From the IMG/VR virus record IMGVR_UViG_3300023170_000009, positions 1 to 64,000 of that record: a stretch of DNA of 64,000 bases; one strand, written 5' to 3'. The notes beneath the pieces are model-generated. The model was not told the origin of the DNA. It made no database searches and saw nothing but the letters and a program-made list of their open reading frames with translations. Position numbers and translations under genes: made by a program. The stretch is from a virus. Positions 38,347 to 46,323 of this stretch are shown piece by piece. The first letter of the stretch is position 1, and each line of letters begins with the position of its first letter.

Positions 38347-39680
38347 TGTTTAGGCTCGTTACTGTAATTTGCCTCTCGTAATTGTAGAACTTGATCTTTA
38401 ACAAAGTCCTCGGGATCGTGTGAAATCCAATAAGGTCTCCAATCAATTAATGTATCCTTTAACCAAGGAACATCCTGAAAATCTTGCTGTTGATCTAAGT
38501 TTTGTTGTATTAATACGTTTCTATTGAATAGAGCAATCTTATTACAATTTGACATAACTTCAGCATATTGTTCAGGGTTTGTTTTTTTCATTGCCTTCAA
38601 TCTTCCCATTTCCATACAAATTGCATGTCGGCGGAGATTGTCGTCTTCTATACTATCATATGTTTCGTCTATGTATGGATGAAATGTTTTAAAGCCCATG
38701 TCAAGCCATTCTTTCATAAAGTATGGTGTTGAATATGCTATAACAGGTTTGGCACAAAGTATTGCTTTATAGGTCTTTTCTGTTAAGAATGCTGGGCTAA
38801 AATCTTGTATTGATAAATCGCCGTTCTGATATTGTAAGTAATCTCCATAAAAGTTTTTAAAGGGAAGATAGTGAGACTCTATTAAAATATGTATGTCAGT
38901 TTTTAAAATTGCATTTACAATTACATCATTCCACTTATCCAATTTTTGTCTTGGATCGGAGGTTGGATCAACTTCGTAAGGGGTGTTCCTTATCCAATTT
39001 GCTATTCCAGGTCTTACTTCACCCTTAAGAATTTCTGTTGCATCCTTTATCATCTCTTCTGTAGTATAGATTTTAACACGTTCTAAATACTCAGCCTGTG
39101 GCCCTTTATCCGCATCAGTCATAAAGTATGGATTCATTCTGTGAAATGAAAAAATCATATCACTTAAAAAATCTTTTCTGTAAAAATCTAGGTATAGTGC
39201 CAATCTTTCTGGGTGATAGTTTCTACTGAAACAAGAAAATTGTGCTTTGCTAGGCTGTATTAACTTTTCTTCAGGCACCCAAGGAACTCTTAATTGAAGA
39301 GCACCATAAAGATAGATATGAGGTTCGCCGTAATCCTTCCAGCATTTCAAAACAAATTTTCTAAAGAGTTCGTCCTTAACAATCCAGTGAACTTTTTCTA
39401 CAGGTATTTTTTGTCTCTTTAGCTGGTTTCTAATAGCAACCAAATCTCTTTTATTAAAATAATCATCTGGAAAGTATATTAATATCTTTGTACCGAATGT
39501 ATCTCTTAAATGATCCCAATGCTCTTGAGACATCAAGTCTTCAAATCTAACACCACGAACTGCGGCATCTAGTCTATCGTAAAAATAGATTGCATTTGGA
39601 TCACTTAGAGCAGTATCCATTTTATAGATATGTTGATTGAGGAATCCATCACCTCGTTTGGCCGCACTGTAAAATCTCAT
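38343..39680 (-). CDS. Glycosyltransferase-like protein
   Basis: A 445-residue protein. The C-terminal half contains TEKTYKAILCAKPVIAYST, followed by a FLDMGFKTF-like segment and DETYDSIED. This pattern is found in viral and bacterial proteins linked to glycosyltransferases of the GT-B type (fucosyl/exostosin-like), where Glu and Lys contact the nucleotide sugar. The N-terminal half has alternating strands and helices of a first Rossmann domain. Overlaps the sulfotransferase-like gene by 4 bases. Family assignment tentative. Confidence 0.55.
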   Translation of the reverse strand: MRFYSAAKRGDGFLNQHIYKMDTALSDPNAIYFYDRLDAAVRGVRFEDLMSQEHWDHLRDTFGTKILIYFPDDYFNKRDLVAIRNQLKRQKIPVEKVHWIVKDELFRKFVLKCWKDYGEPHIYLYGALQLRVPWVPEEKLIQPSKAQFSCFSRNYHPERLALYLDFYRKDFLSDMIFSFHRMNPYFMTDADKGPQAEYLERVKIYTTEEMIKDATEILKGEVRPGIANWIRNTPYEVDPTSDPRQKLDKWNDVIVNAILKTDIHILIESHYLPFKNFYGDYLQYQNGDLSIQDFSPAFLTEKTYKAILCAKPVIAYSTPYFMKEWLDMGFKTFHPYIDETYDSIEDDNLRRHAICMEMGRLKAMKKTNPEQYAEVMSNCNKIALFNRNVLIQQNLDQQQDFQDVPWLKDTLIDWRPYWISHDPEDFVKDQVLQLREANYSNEPKQ

Positions 39681-39682
39681 TA

Positions 39683-40414
39683 TTATTTCCTTGTTGGTAA
39701 ATCAAAGGGCTCATCTGTTTCTTTATCATACCAATACAAACTTCTATGAGGCCTATCCCCATCTTTATAGTCTGCATCACTATAATAGAAAAATAATCTA
39801 AAAGTTGTCCGGTGTACATCTTCAGGACATTTTAGTGGTTTAGGATAACCATGAAATCCTCTCTTATGGTAATCCCATATTACTACACTGTTAAATTCAC
39901 ACGGAAAGTCCTTTATCATATTTTCTTTTTTATGATCCCAGAACTCTAGGGCACCCTTCCATTCAGGGTCCCAGTCGGGTGTTAAGTATACGATTAAGGA
40001 AAGTGCTCTGTGTAATTTTAATCTGTCGTTCCAGTTAAAATCTGTATGAACTTTTAAACTGTCGCCATTCCAAGATTTAGAATATCCTGCTCCTACTAGA
40101 TAAGGATCAGAAATTAAATCATCTCTTCCTACTAATTTGCACAACCATTCCATGCCCAAAGCGCCATGTAATCCTTCAATAAATTCTCTAGCGACTGGCA
40201 TGTGTTCTGTTTTTATACACTCCTGCATCCGACTACCATTTCTCTCAAAGGTAGACCAGTGATGATCAGGTATTGTGTTCGACTCCTCAAACATTCTGCG
40301 TGCTAGATTTTCTGGCAGAAAGTTTTTTAGTCTTACATGTGGTACCGGAGTCTGTGTACTATACTCATCATGTAGTTCAAAGGCATTGTGCGTTGCCGTA
40401 ATGTAATCTATCAA
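39683..40414 (-). CDS. 2OG-Fe(II) dioxygenase
   Basis: A 243-residue protein of the prolyl-4-hydroxylase type. VHTDFN carries His123 and Asp125 as iron ligands; the distal His lies in GFHGYPKP and the 2-oxoglutarate Arg in HRTTFRLFFYY. The protein would hydroxylate a protein, sugar or nucleic-acid substrate. A TTG at 40414 is the only plausible start, three bases after the preceding gene. Common in marine T4-like phages, substrate unknown. Confidence 0.85.
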   Translation of the reverse strand: MIDYITATHNAFELHDEYSTQTPVPHVRLKNFLPENLARRMFEESNTIPDHHWSTFERNGSRMQECIKTEHMPVAREFIEGLHGALGMEWLCKLVGRDDLISDPYLVGAGYSKSWNGDSLKVHTDFNWNDRLKLHRALSLIVYLTPDWDPEWKGALEFWDHKKENMIKDFPCEFNSVVIWDYHKRGFHGYPKPLKCPEDVHRTTFRLFFYYSDADYKDGDRPHRSLYWYDKETDEPFDLPTRK

Positions 40415-40417
40415 TTC

Positions 40418-40744
40418 TTATTTACCTTTAAATGCTTGAGCTCCAAAAAATGCTGCAACAATACCTGCTACTGCTACAAAATATGTTGGTGCCATATCTC
40501 CTAATGTAGCTTGAGCTTGTTCTAGTCCTGCTAAACTAGCAACGACCACAGCAAAAGGATAGAGTAACATACCCCAAAGTGCAAACCAAGCCATACTACG
40601 TTGACTGTCTCGCATTGCATCCTGGTCTTCAAGTTCTTTTCTCTTAAATTCCATGTACATTGCTTTTTCTTCATCATCTACTTTACCGTCACCATTGGTG
40701 TCTGCAGGGTGGAACTCTTTAGCCTTTACTTCTTCTTCTGCCAT
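40418..40744 (-). CDS. EF-hand membrane protein (holin candidate)
   Basis: A 108-residue protein from ATG 40744 (GGAG upstream). DTNGDGKVDDEE (15-26) is a complete 12-residue EF-hand loop for calcium. Two membrane helices follow at about 50-73 and 83-104. Similar small proteins occur in many marine phages. The late box at 40776 and two-helix layout make a calcium-responsive holin or envelope protein possible; this is inference. Confidence 0.75.
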   Translation of the reverse strand: MAEEEVKAKEFHPADTNGDGKVDDEEKAMYMEFKRKELEDQDAMRDSQRSMAWFALWGMLLYPFAVVVASLAGLEQAQATLGDMAPTYFVAVAGIVAAFFGAQAFKGK

Positions 40745-40775
40745 AATAGTTCTCCTTACTAAAGTAATCAAGAAC

Positions 40776-40783
40776 TATTTATA
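40776..40783 (-). promoter_or_regulatory. T4-type late promoter
   Basis: TATAAATA on the minus strand, 32 bases before the ATG at 40744, overlapping the stop of 40779-41525. Confidence 0.8.
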
Positions 40784-41525
40784 ACTTTTTTTCCCTTATG
40801 TTTTTAAATACTTTTAACAGCTCTTCTTTGTCTATTTCTGTTTTTAGTGTAGCAATTTTTATTTCACCTAACGCCATCCTAGGGTCGTGAAAATTATAAG
40901 GCAATTTGTCTGGCATCTTTTGATAGAAAGCCTTATAGTGTTCCTTTAAATGTTCCGCGTCCTCTTCCGTAATAGGATCGTCTAAATGTACTTCAAAGTC
41001 TGTGCTTGTCCAATATTGAGGAACAAGAAGAGATTGGTCTATATTAAAATTACCTGTTGCCACTATTTGTTCAAATGATCTTCCTTCAAGGTGAGGATAG
41101 GATAAAAACATATCTCCAAAGTTTCTTTGTAAAGTAAATTTAAAGTAATCCTCGTCTCGCAATCTAAATCTTTTTGAACCACCTTTAAAACCCCAATGCA
41201 ATGGTTGCTCAAAGTCTGCCTTCTCATACAATATTAAATAGTCTCTTAAATCTAGATAAGATTGTCTCTGTGCTGTTGTGGATTCTCCTATCCATGTTTC
41301 CAAATACTGAAACATCAATGTAGGATTTGAGAAATTAAAGTGTGCTGTTTCTGGGATTAAAAGTTCTTCACATAAGGATCGAATTTTTTCTAAATAAAAC
41401 TCTCGATCCTTGTCAAGGAAAAAGTATTCCTTCATATACTGAAGATTGTCTCTGATTGCTACAGCATGTTTTGTAGTCCAGGGATCAACTGTTTCCCATT
41501 CTATTCCGTAAAAATTTAAAATCAA
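40779..41525 (-). CDS. Hypothetical protein coupled to gp41
   Basis: A 248-residue acidic protein, rich in aromatic residues, predicted mostly helical with a short beta part. No family recognised. It starts at TTG 41525, which overlaps the helicase stop as TTGA, so its translation is linked to the replicative helicase. That suggests, but does not show, a replication-related role. Confidence 0.6.
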   Translation of the reverse strand: MILNFYGIEWETVDPWTTKHAVAIRDNLQYMKEYFFLDKDREFYLEKIRSLCEELLIPETAHFNFSNPTLMFQYLETWIGESTTAQRQSYLDLRDYLILYEKADFEQPLHWGFKGGSKRFRLRDEDYFKFTLQRNFGDMFLSYPHLEGRSFEQIVATGNFNIDQSLLVPQYWTSTDFEVHLDDPITEEDAEHLKEHYKAFYQKMPDKLPYNFHDPRMALGEIKIATLKTEIDKEELLKVFKNIREKKL

Positions 41526-42895
41526 AACTTAATGCCCTCAAACCTGCTACCAAATTTAGAATTATCAAATACAGGGCCATCATCTTTACCTGTGTCCTGA
41601 AGATCTGCTGTAGGATTTTCTAAATCAAACAATTTCATTCTTGCCCTATCAACGCCTATCATAAATCTTTTGTTTCTAGTAGGATCAGAATATCTATTCT
41701 TTAATTGTTTAACCATCATCTGTCCTAACTTTTCTATCTCCTCTGTACTTATAAGAGCAAACATTAAATCTGCTGTAGCAGGCAAGCCAAAGGACTCAGA
41801 AGTATCTGTTAGTTCTACATCACTGCTGTTGTAACCGCCCCTTGTAGTTTGTGTAGCGCTAACAATAGGAACATCATATTCTACAGCAAGTCCTCTTAGC
41901 TCTTCTGCTATAGACTTAATAATAGTATATGAGTTAGCAGACGATCCTGCTCTGAACCTACTAGAAGAACAGATATTAAGATAGTCAATAAAAATAATGT
42001 CCGGAGAAAAGTTTCTTTTAAGTTTAAGTTCATTCAATAACGCTTTAAAGTGTCCTGCATGTGCCGATGCTGTTGGATATTCTTTAATAATTAGCCTACC
42101 CTGTATTTTGCTATTTATTTTAGATATCCTATCGTCAAACATAGACTTGCTTAAGTCTTTCAAATCATGTATAGGCAAATTAAACAAGTTTGCATCTATA
42201 CGTTCTGCAATCCTTTCCTCTGCCATCTCAAGAGTAATGTATAAAACATTTTTACCTTGAGATATACAAGCAGCCGCCATATGACACATAAACAAAGACT
42301 TACCTACACCCGTGCCTGCCAATGCAATATTTAATGTTTTGTTAGCAAGGCCTCCCTCTGTTATCTTGTTAAACATTTCCAAGTCAAAGGGTAGCTTTTC
42401 TTCTAGTCTATGATAAAATTCAAAACGTTGATCAGCATTTTCGATATAATCATGTCCTACGTTGTTATCAAAACCAACCTGTAATGCTTCTGATAACATT
42501 CCTGGAAGAGCATCAGGACCTCTTTGTTTATCCTTACCATCTATAACTTGAATGCTTTCCATAATAGCATTATAGATTGCTTTGTCTTTACAATACCTTT
42601 CAGTTTCATCGAGAAGCCACGCCTCGTCTGTCTCTATCTGGGCAATTTCATCTACCCATTCTTGTACAGCGGGCAAGTCAGATTCAGATATACTTCTATC
42701 TTCATCTACAGAAATTCTTAATGCTTGTTTTGTGGGTGGGTCGTTGTACTTCTCAGAATACTCTACAATTTTTCTTAGAATTATTTTATGTTCACCCGAA
42801 AAATACTCTGCCTTTAAGAAAGGAATTACTTTTCGAAAGTAATTATCATTCGTTAGCAGGTTATTTAAAATTGCATCTTCAATTCTTGTCTTCAA
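41522..42895 (-). CDS. 41: Replicative DNA helicase (T4 gp41, DnaB-like)
   Basis: A 457-residue DnaB-family helicase that unwinds DNA ahead of the polymerase and recruits primase. An N-terminal helical domain is followed by the RecA-like core: Walker A GTGVGKS at about residues 195-201, Walker B IIFIDYLNI near 290, ATQTTRGG sensor strand near 335. It begins at TTG 42895 with GGAG nine bases upstream; no ATG is available. Length close to T4 gp41 (475). Confidence 0.92.
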   Translation of the reverse strand: MKTRIEDAILNNLLTNDNYFRKVIPFLKAEYFSGEHKIILRKIVEYSEKYNDPPTKQALRISVDEDRSISESDLPAVQEWVDEIAQIETDEAWLLDETERYCKDKAIYNAIMESIQVIDGKDKQRGPDALPGMLSEALQVGFDNNVGHDYIENADQRFEFYHRLEEKLPFDLEMFNKITEGGLANKTLNIALAGTGVGKSLFMCHMAAACISQGKNVLYITLEMAEERIAERIDANLFNLPIHDLKDLSKSMFDDRISKINSKIQGRLIIKEYPTASAHAGHFKALLNELKLKRNFSPDIIFIDYLNICSSSRFRAGSSANSYTIIKSIAEELRGLAVEYDVPIVSATQTTRGGYNSSDVELTDTSESFGLPATADLMFALISTEEIEKLGQMMVKQLKNRYSDPTRNKRFMIGVDRARMKLFDLENPTADLQDTGKDDGPVFDNSKFGSRFEGIKF

Positions 42896-42901
42896 TTAAT
42901 T

Positions 42902-43282
42902 TTACTCCATAGGGTGGGTGTCTGCAATTTGTTGCAGTCCTTTACGGATATTAGTAGCAGAGATTTCCTCTATCTTGTCTTCTAATTTTTCCTGTTCAAT
43001 TTTATAACCAACGTCCCTACCATAGGTAATATGTGTTATGTTAGGAACATTCATTATAACATAATGTTCTGAAGAATAAAAGCCTTCTTTTGCCAAAGCT
43101 GTTGTAATCTGTACTGAGCGTTCGTTAAAGTCATAGGGATTACCTTCTGTTCCATCAGAAGCCCTGAGTAAAATTACTACTTGACCAGTCTTGGAAATTG
43201 CTCTTTTAAATAGCTCTGTATGCCCTTTGTGCCAGGGCTGAAACCTTCCAAGGAGTTGAGTAGTTGGTTTTGTCCAATCCAT
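42902..43282 (-). CDS. NadM-like nucleotidyltransferase
   Basis: A 126-residue protein. LLGRFQPWHKGHTELF is the classic (H/W)xGH nucleotidyltransferase motif of the NadM class, with ISATNIRKGL the C-terminal ISxTxxR motif. ATG 43282 has AAGGA seven bases upstream. Its first 106 bases overlap the APS-kinase-like gene in another frame; in relatives as I recall them the two are fused. Likely adenylyl or cytidylyl transfer; substrate not known. Confidence 0.75.
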   Translation of the reverse strand: MDWTKPTTQLLGRFQPWHKGHTELFKRAISKTGQVVILLRASDGTEGNPYDFNERSVQITTALAKEGFYSSEHYVIMNVPNITHITYGRDVGYKIEQEKLEDKIEEISATNIRKGLQQIADTHPME

Positions 43283-43617
43283 GTTTTAATCCTTAAATTG
43301 TATTTTTGTGGAGACTCAAAAATCTTATTAGTGTCTGCAAATCTTCCTGCTTTAATTGTGTCCATCCATATTATATAGTCTGCATCTACAATATCTCTCA
43401 TTTTTTTGAGTGGACAAACAAAATCAAATATACCAAAGTCGTAAAAAGACATACGATAAGCCTGCCTTAGTCTCCCCTCTTCCGTAAAATCCCAATCATC
43501 GTGCTTCTCTCTTAGTGTATCTGCATTGTAATATGGAACAAGAAAATGATATGCTAGTTCTTTTGCTAATGTAGTTTTGCCACTACCAGGAAGTCCCATG
43601 ATTAAAATTTTATTCAA
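43177..43617 (-). CDS. APS-kinase-like P-loop kinase
   Basis: A 146-residue protein from TTG 43617 (GAGGT seven bases upstream). GLPGSGKTTLA is the Walker A loop. YYNADTLREKHDDWDFTEEGRLRQ aligns in pattern with the DGDxxR...F(S/T)EEDR region of CysC adenylylsulfate kinases. From about residue 112 the frame departs from the expected continuation, which is instead encoded by the overlapping downstream ORF, so the C terminus looks frameshifted. Could make PAPS or phosphorylate another small substrate. Confidence 0.65.
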   Translation of the reverse strand: MNKILIMGLPGSGKTTLAKELAYHFLVPYYNADTLREKHDDWDFTEEGRLRQAYRMSFYDFGIFDFVCPLKKMRDIVDADYIIWMDTIKAGRFADTNKIFESPQKYNLRIKTWIGQNQLLNSLEGFSPGTKGIQSYLKEQFPRLVK

Positions 43618-44256
43618 TTAGTTTACCTCAATATCATATACGAAAATCGTTTTATCAAAATACATTTCCATTATGAAATTAATTACATTATACATTGAAT
43701 CGTATGGCATTGCTATATCCTTGGTGACCGGATTTGTAGCTGATACACCAGAATGAATAGCACCAAGCCTTACGTTTGAAATCCTTTTATCCTTAACGTA
43801 CTCATAATGAGATTTTTTGGATTTTATATATTCTGCCATGACATCAAAATTTAAAATTTCACTATAGAAGTCTGCATCAGGTGGGCGATACATTTTTGCT
43901 TCTTCACCATACTCCTCCCACCAAACAACATGGCTTCCTATAGTTATCAATAAAGGTTTAACATTATCACGCTGAGGAACTGCATTAGATAAATTATGTG
44001 TAGGATAATGCCTCTCATAAACTTCTTTAATCATTAGTTCCTGTGAGTTATCTAAGGAAGAATGATTGTATGCCAAGTTTATAAAAACATCACATGAATT
44101 TGTAGCATCGGTAATAAAAAGACGATCCTCTGGTTTTGAAATATCATAACCGTTTGACCTGCTATATCTTTCTACTTCGTGTCCTGCTTGTTTTAGTTGC
44201 TCAAAAAGTTTAACACCGAAACCCTTATTACCACCTGTCATTACAATTTTATACAT
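43618..44256 (-). CDS. NAD(P)-binding short-chain dehydrogenase/epimerase-like
   Basis: A 212-residue Rossmann protein. VMTGGNKGFG is the N-terminal TGxxxGxG dinucleotide motif. ITDATNSCDVFINLAYN and VKPLLITIGS match later Rossmann strands. The usual YxxxK is not clear (a Tyr-x-Lys-x-Lys region near 140 may serve). Probably a sugar epimerase or dehydrogenase in the surface-modification region. Confidence 0.7.
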   Translation of the reverse strand: MYKIVMTGGNKGFGVKLFEQLKQAGHEVERYSRSNGYDISKPEDRLFITDATNSCDVFINLAYNHSSLDNSQELMIKEVYERHYPTHNLSNAVPQRDNVKPLLITIGSHVVWWEEYGEEAKMYRPPDADFYSEILNFDVMAEYIKSKKSHYEYVKDKRISNVRLGAIHSGVSATNPVTKDIAMPYDSMYNVINFIMEMYFDKTIFVYDIEVN

Positions 44257-45121
44257 GTAATATATCTCTCACGTCTATTCTATTTAATTGTTCATGAGGA
44301 TAATCCTCACCGTCATTAAAGGCATAGCATGTTTTACATGCTTGTAAATGACTTATAGGACCATATAAAAACTTTTCTAATTTTTCTTTGCTGTCTTTTT
44401 CGTGTAGGTTAACTCTATCTAAGCCATAGTCATATGGATTGTCTAAGCCTTCCTGTATGTAAAGTTTTTCTTTTACAAAAGATAACGGACATCTATAAAA
44501 ATTTCCTTGGTGAAATCCCCAGGTACTATCCTTCATCCAACATCTTCTGAATGCTATTTCAGTTAGCATATCATTTCTTTGAGGAGTGTTTCTATACAGC
44601 TCTTTAAAGTTTCCAGATAGAATATTCACAGTTGAATTTTTACTATGTATGTCTTTTTGAACAGCCTTGAGATTGTCTACAACATTAGGATTGGTAATTT
44701 CATGGCACATCAAATGAGGATACTGAGCTAGTTTATTTTCTATTAGCCTGTAAATTTTATCATAGTTAATGTTTACATTTTTATAAACACTAATGTTTAA
44801 AATATCAAGTGCTTCCCAGAACTCATCTGTCATCTTTACAAGGTTTATGCCGTTACTAATTATATTAGTCTTATAACAAAAGCCCTGCTCCTTAGGGTAC
44901 TTTAAAAAGTCTACAATTCTAGGATGTAGTGTTGGCTCTCCTCCACCTATTCGTATAAGATCAATGTGGAACCATTGTTTTAGTACATCAATATCTTTTT
45001 TATAGTCCTTAAAATTTAAAAACGTATTCTTTTTAAAGTAGGGACTTGCCATGCTACAGCGAGCACATTTAAGATTACAGTCTAATACAGGCCAAACTTC
45101 AAAGTATGTTTTCGTCCACAT
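44249..45121 (-). CDS. Radical SAM enzyme
   Basis: A 290-residue protein with CNLKCARC (Cys15, Cys19, Cys22) for the SAM-binding cluster and IGGGEPTLHP as the GGEP motif. The C-terminal part has CW, YRCP and CKTCY, possible auxiliary-cluster cysteines. This is the second radical SAM enzyme in the window, with the same spacing from the N terminus as the first. Overlaps a zinc-ribbon gene upstream and the dehydrogenase downstream. Substrate unknown. Confidence 0.85.
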   Translation of the reverse strand: MWTKTYFEVWPVLDCNLKCARCSMASPYFKKNTFLNFKDYKKDIDVLKQWFHIDLIRIGGGEPTLHPRIVDFLKYPKEQGFCYKTNIISNGINLVKMTDEFWEALDILNISVYKNVNINYDKIYRLIENKLAQYPHLMCHEITNPNVVDNLKAVQKDIHSKNSTVNILSGNFKELYRNTPQRNDMLTEIAFRRCWMKDSTWGFHQGNFYRCPLSFVKEKLYIQEGLDNPYDYGLDRVNLHEKDSKEKLEKFLYGPISHLQACKTCYAFNDGEDYPHEQLNRIDVRDILHV

Positions 45122-45287
45122 ATTCTCGTCTTACTTCTTCTACACAATTCTCACATATATAAAGCTCTCCGCCTTCTCCATGAAAGCAAAGAGCCCTATC
45201 GCCTTCCCAGATAGTTATTTGACATCTATCACAAGATCCCTCAGGCTTCTTCGTAGGCTTTTTCAATGTCTTCTTCAGAAACTTCAT
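45099..45287 (-). CDS. Small zinc-ribbon protein
   Basis: A 62-residue protein from ATG 45287, inside the end of uvsX. A basic N-terminal helix (KFLKKTLKKPTKKP) precedes CDRC, a Cys-Phe-His-Gly loop and CENC, giving a four-Cys zinc ribbon, and an acidic tail. May bind DNA or the recombination machinery next to UvsX; not shown. Confidence 0.65.
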   Translation of the reverse strand: MKFLKKTLKKPTKKPEGSCDRCQITIWEGDRALCFHGEGGELYICENCVEEVRREYVDENIL

Positions 45288-46314
45288 CTTTAATAATGCC
45301 GTCGCTTGAGGATATAAGATATCTATTCTCAATCCATTTTACAAATGTTTCGTCTTTTAATACAGGCAACCAAAACTCTTTAGTGTATGTATCCTTGGCA
45401 CGAACTTTAGGATCAATTGCTTCACCTGTTTCCATGTCTACTCTTTGATACCAACCATTACTAGGTTTAATAACATGTCCAGAAGACATTGCCATATCCA
45501 AAAGTCCGGACCATTTGCTAATACCACCTTCAAAAGTTACTTCAATTGGAATTTTAGACTTCTCTCTAACAAAGCGAGACTTTTCAACATTAATAATAAA
45601 ATTATAGCCTACTAGATCAGCACCTTGTTTTTCCTGCTGTCTACCAATGATGTAGATATTGTCTGCAGAATAATAAATGCCTGTTCCACCAGAAACAATG
45701 TCTTTAGGAAACAATCCAATCTCTTTGTATGTGTGATTAACAACCACTGCAGGAATATCCTTTAGTGTTAGGTGAGGTGTAATCATTCTAAACAACGACT
45801 TCATTTGTTTAGCCCTTGTCATATCAGCTACACTCTTACCATCTAAGGCATCTTCTACTTCTTTTTTACTAGCTAAGTTTCCTACGGAGTCAACAAGAAT
45901 GATAACATGATCACCTCGTTCTAATCCATTTAACTGAGACATGATATCGTGTTTAAGCTGTTCAATATCTGTAATAGGTGTATGAACAACACGATCAGTA
46001 TCAATACCAAAGGTGTGAAAGTATGACTGAGGTGAACCAAACTCTGAATCGTAAAACAGAACAATGGCATCCTCATACTTATCTAGATAGGATTTAGCCA
46101 ACAACAAACTAAATGCTGTCTTAAAGTGTTTAGAAGGACCTGCAAAAACTGTCAAGCCAGGTGTAAGTCCTCCATTTAGTTTTCCACTCAACGCAACGTT
46201 AAGTGCTGGAACAGACGTTTGTATTAAATCCTTTGTATTAAAAAATTTAGAATTAGATAATATTTCTGATTCTTTAATCGTGCTGTTCTTTTTTAATTTA
46301 TCAAGTAAACTCAT
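45241..46314 (-). CDS. uvsX: RecA-like recombinase UvsX
   Basis: A 357-residue strand-exchange protein. Walker A GPSKHFKT lies at about 59-66, as in T4 UvsX (GPSKSFKS); Walker B HVIILVDSVG follows near 140. VVNHTYKEIG and GGTGIYYSAD match DNA-binding loops. The acidic C-terminal tail (DEVSEEDIEKAYEE) is typical. It catalyses pairing for recombination-dependent replication. Between the truncated sugar-nucleotide dehydrogenase and the radical SAM gene. Confidence 0.95.
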   Translation of the reverse strand: MSLLDKLKKNSTIKESEILSNSKFFNTKDLIQTSVPALNVALSGKLNGGLTPGLTVFAGPSKHFKTAFSLLLAKSYLDKYEDAIVLFYDSEFGSPQSYFHTFGIDTDRVVHTPITDIEQLKHDIMSQLNGLERGDHVIILVDSVGNLASKKEVEDALDGKSVADMTRAKQMKSLFRMITPHLTLKDIPAVVVNHTYKEIGLFPKDIVSGGTGIYYSADNIYIIGRQQEKQGADLVGYNFIINVEKSRFVREKSKIPIEVTFEGGISKWSGLLDMAMSSGHVIKPSNGWYQRVDMETGEAIDPKVRAKDTYTKEFWLPVLKDETFVKWIENRYLISSSDGIIKDEVSEEDIEKAYEEA

Positions 46315-46323
46315 AATATCTCC

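Noticed and set aside
42110-42117. TATTTATT within gp41 resembling a late box
   Set aside because: It is inside coding sequence, mismatched, and no gene starts downstream at a suitable distance.
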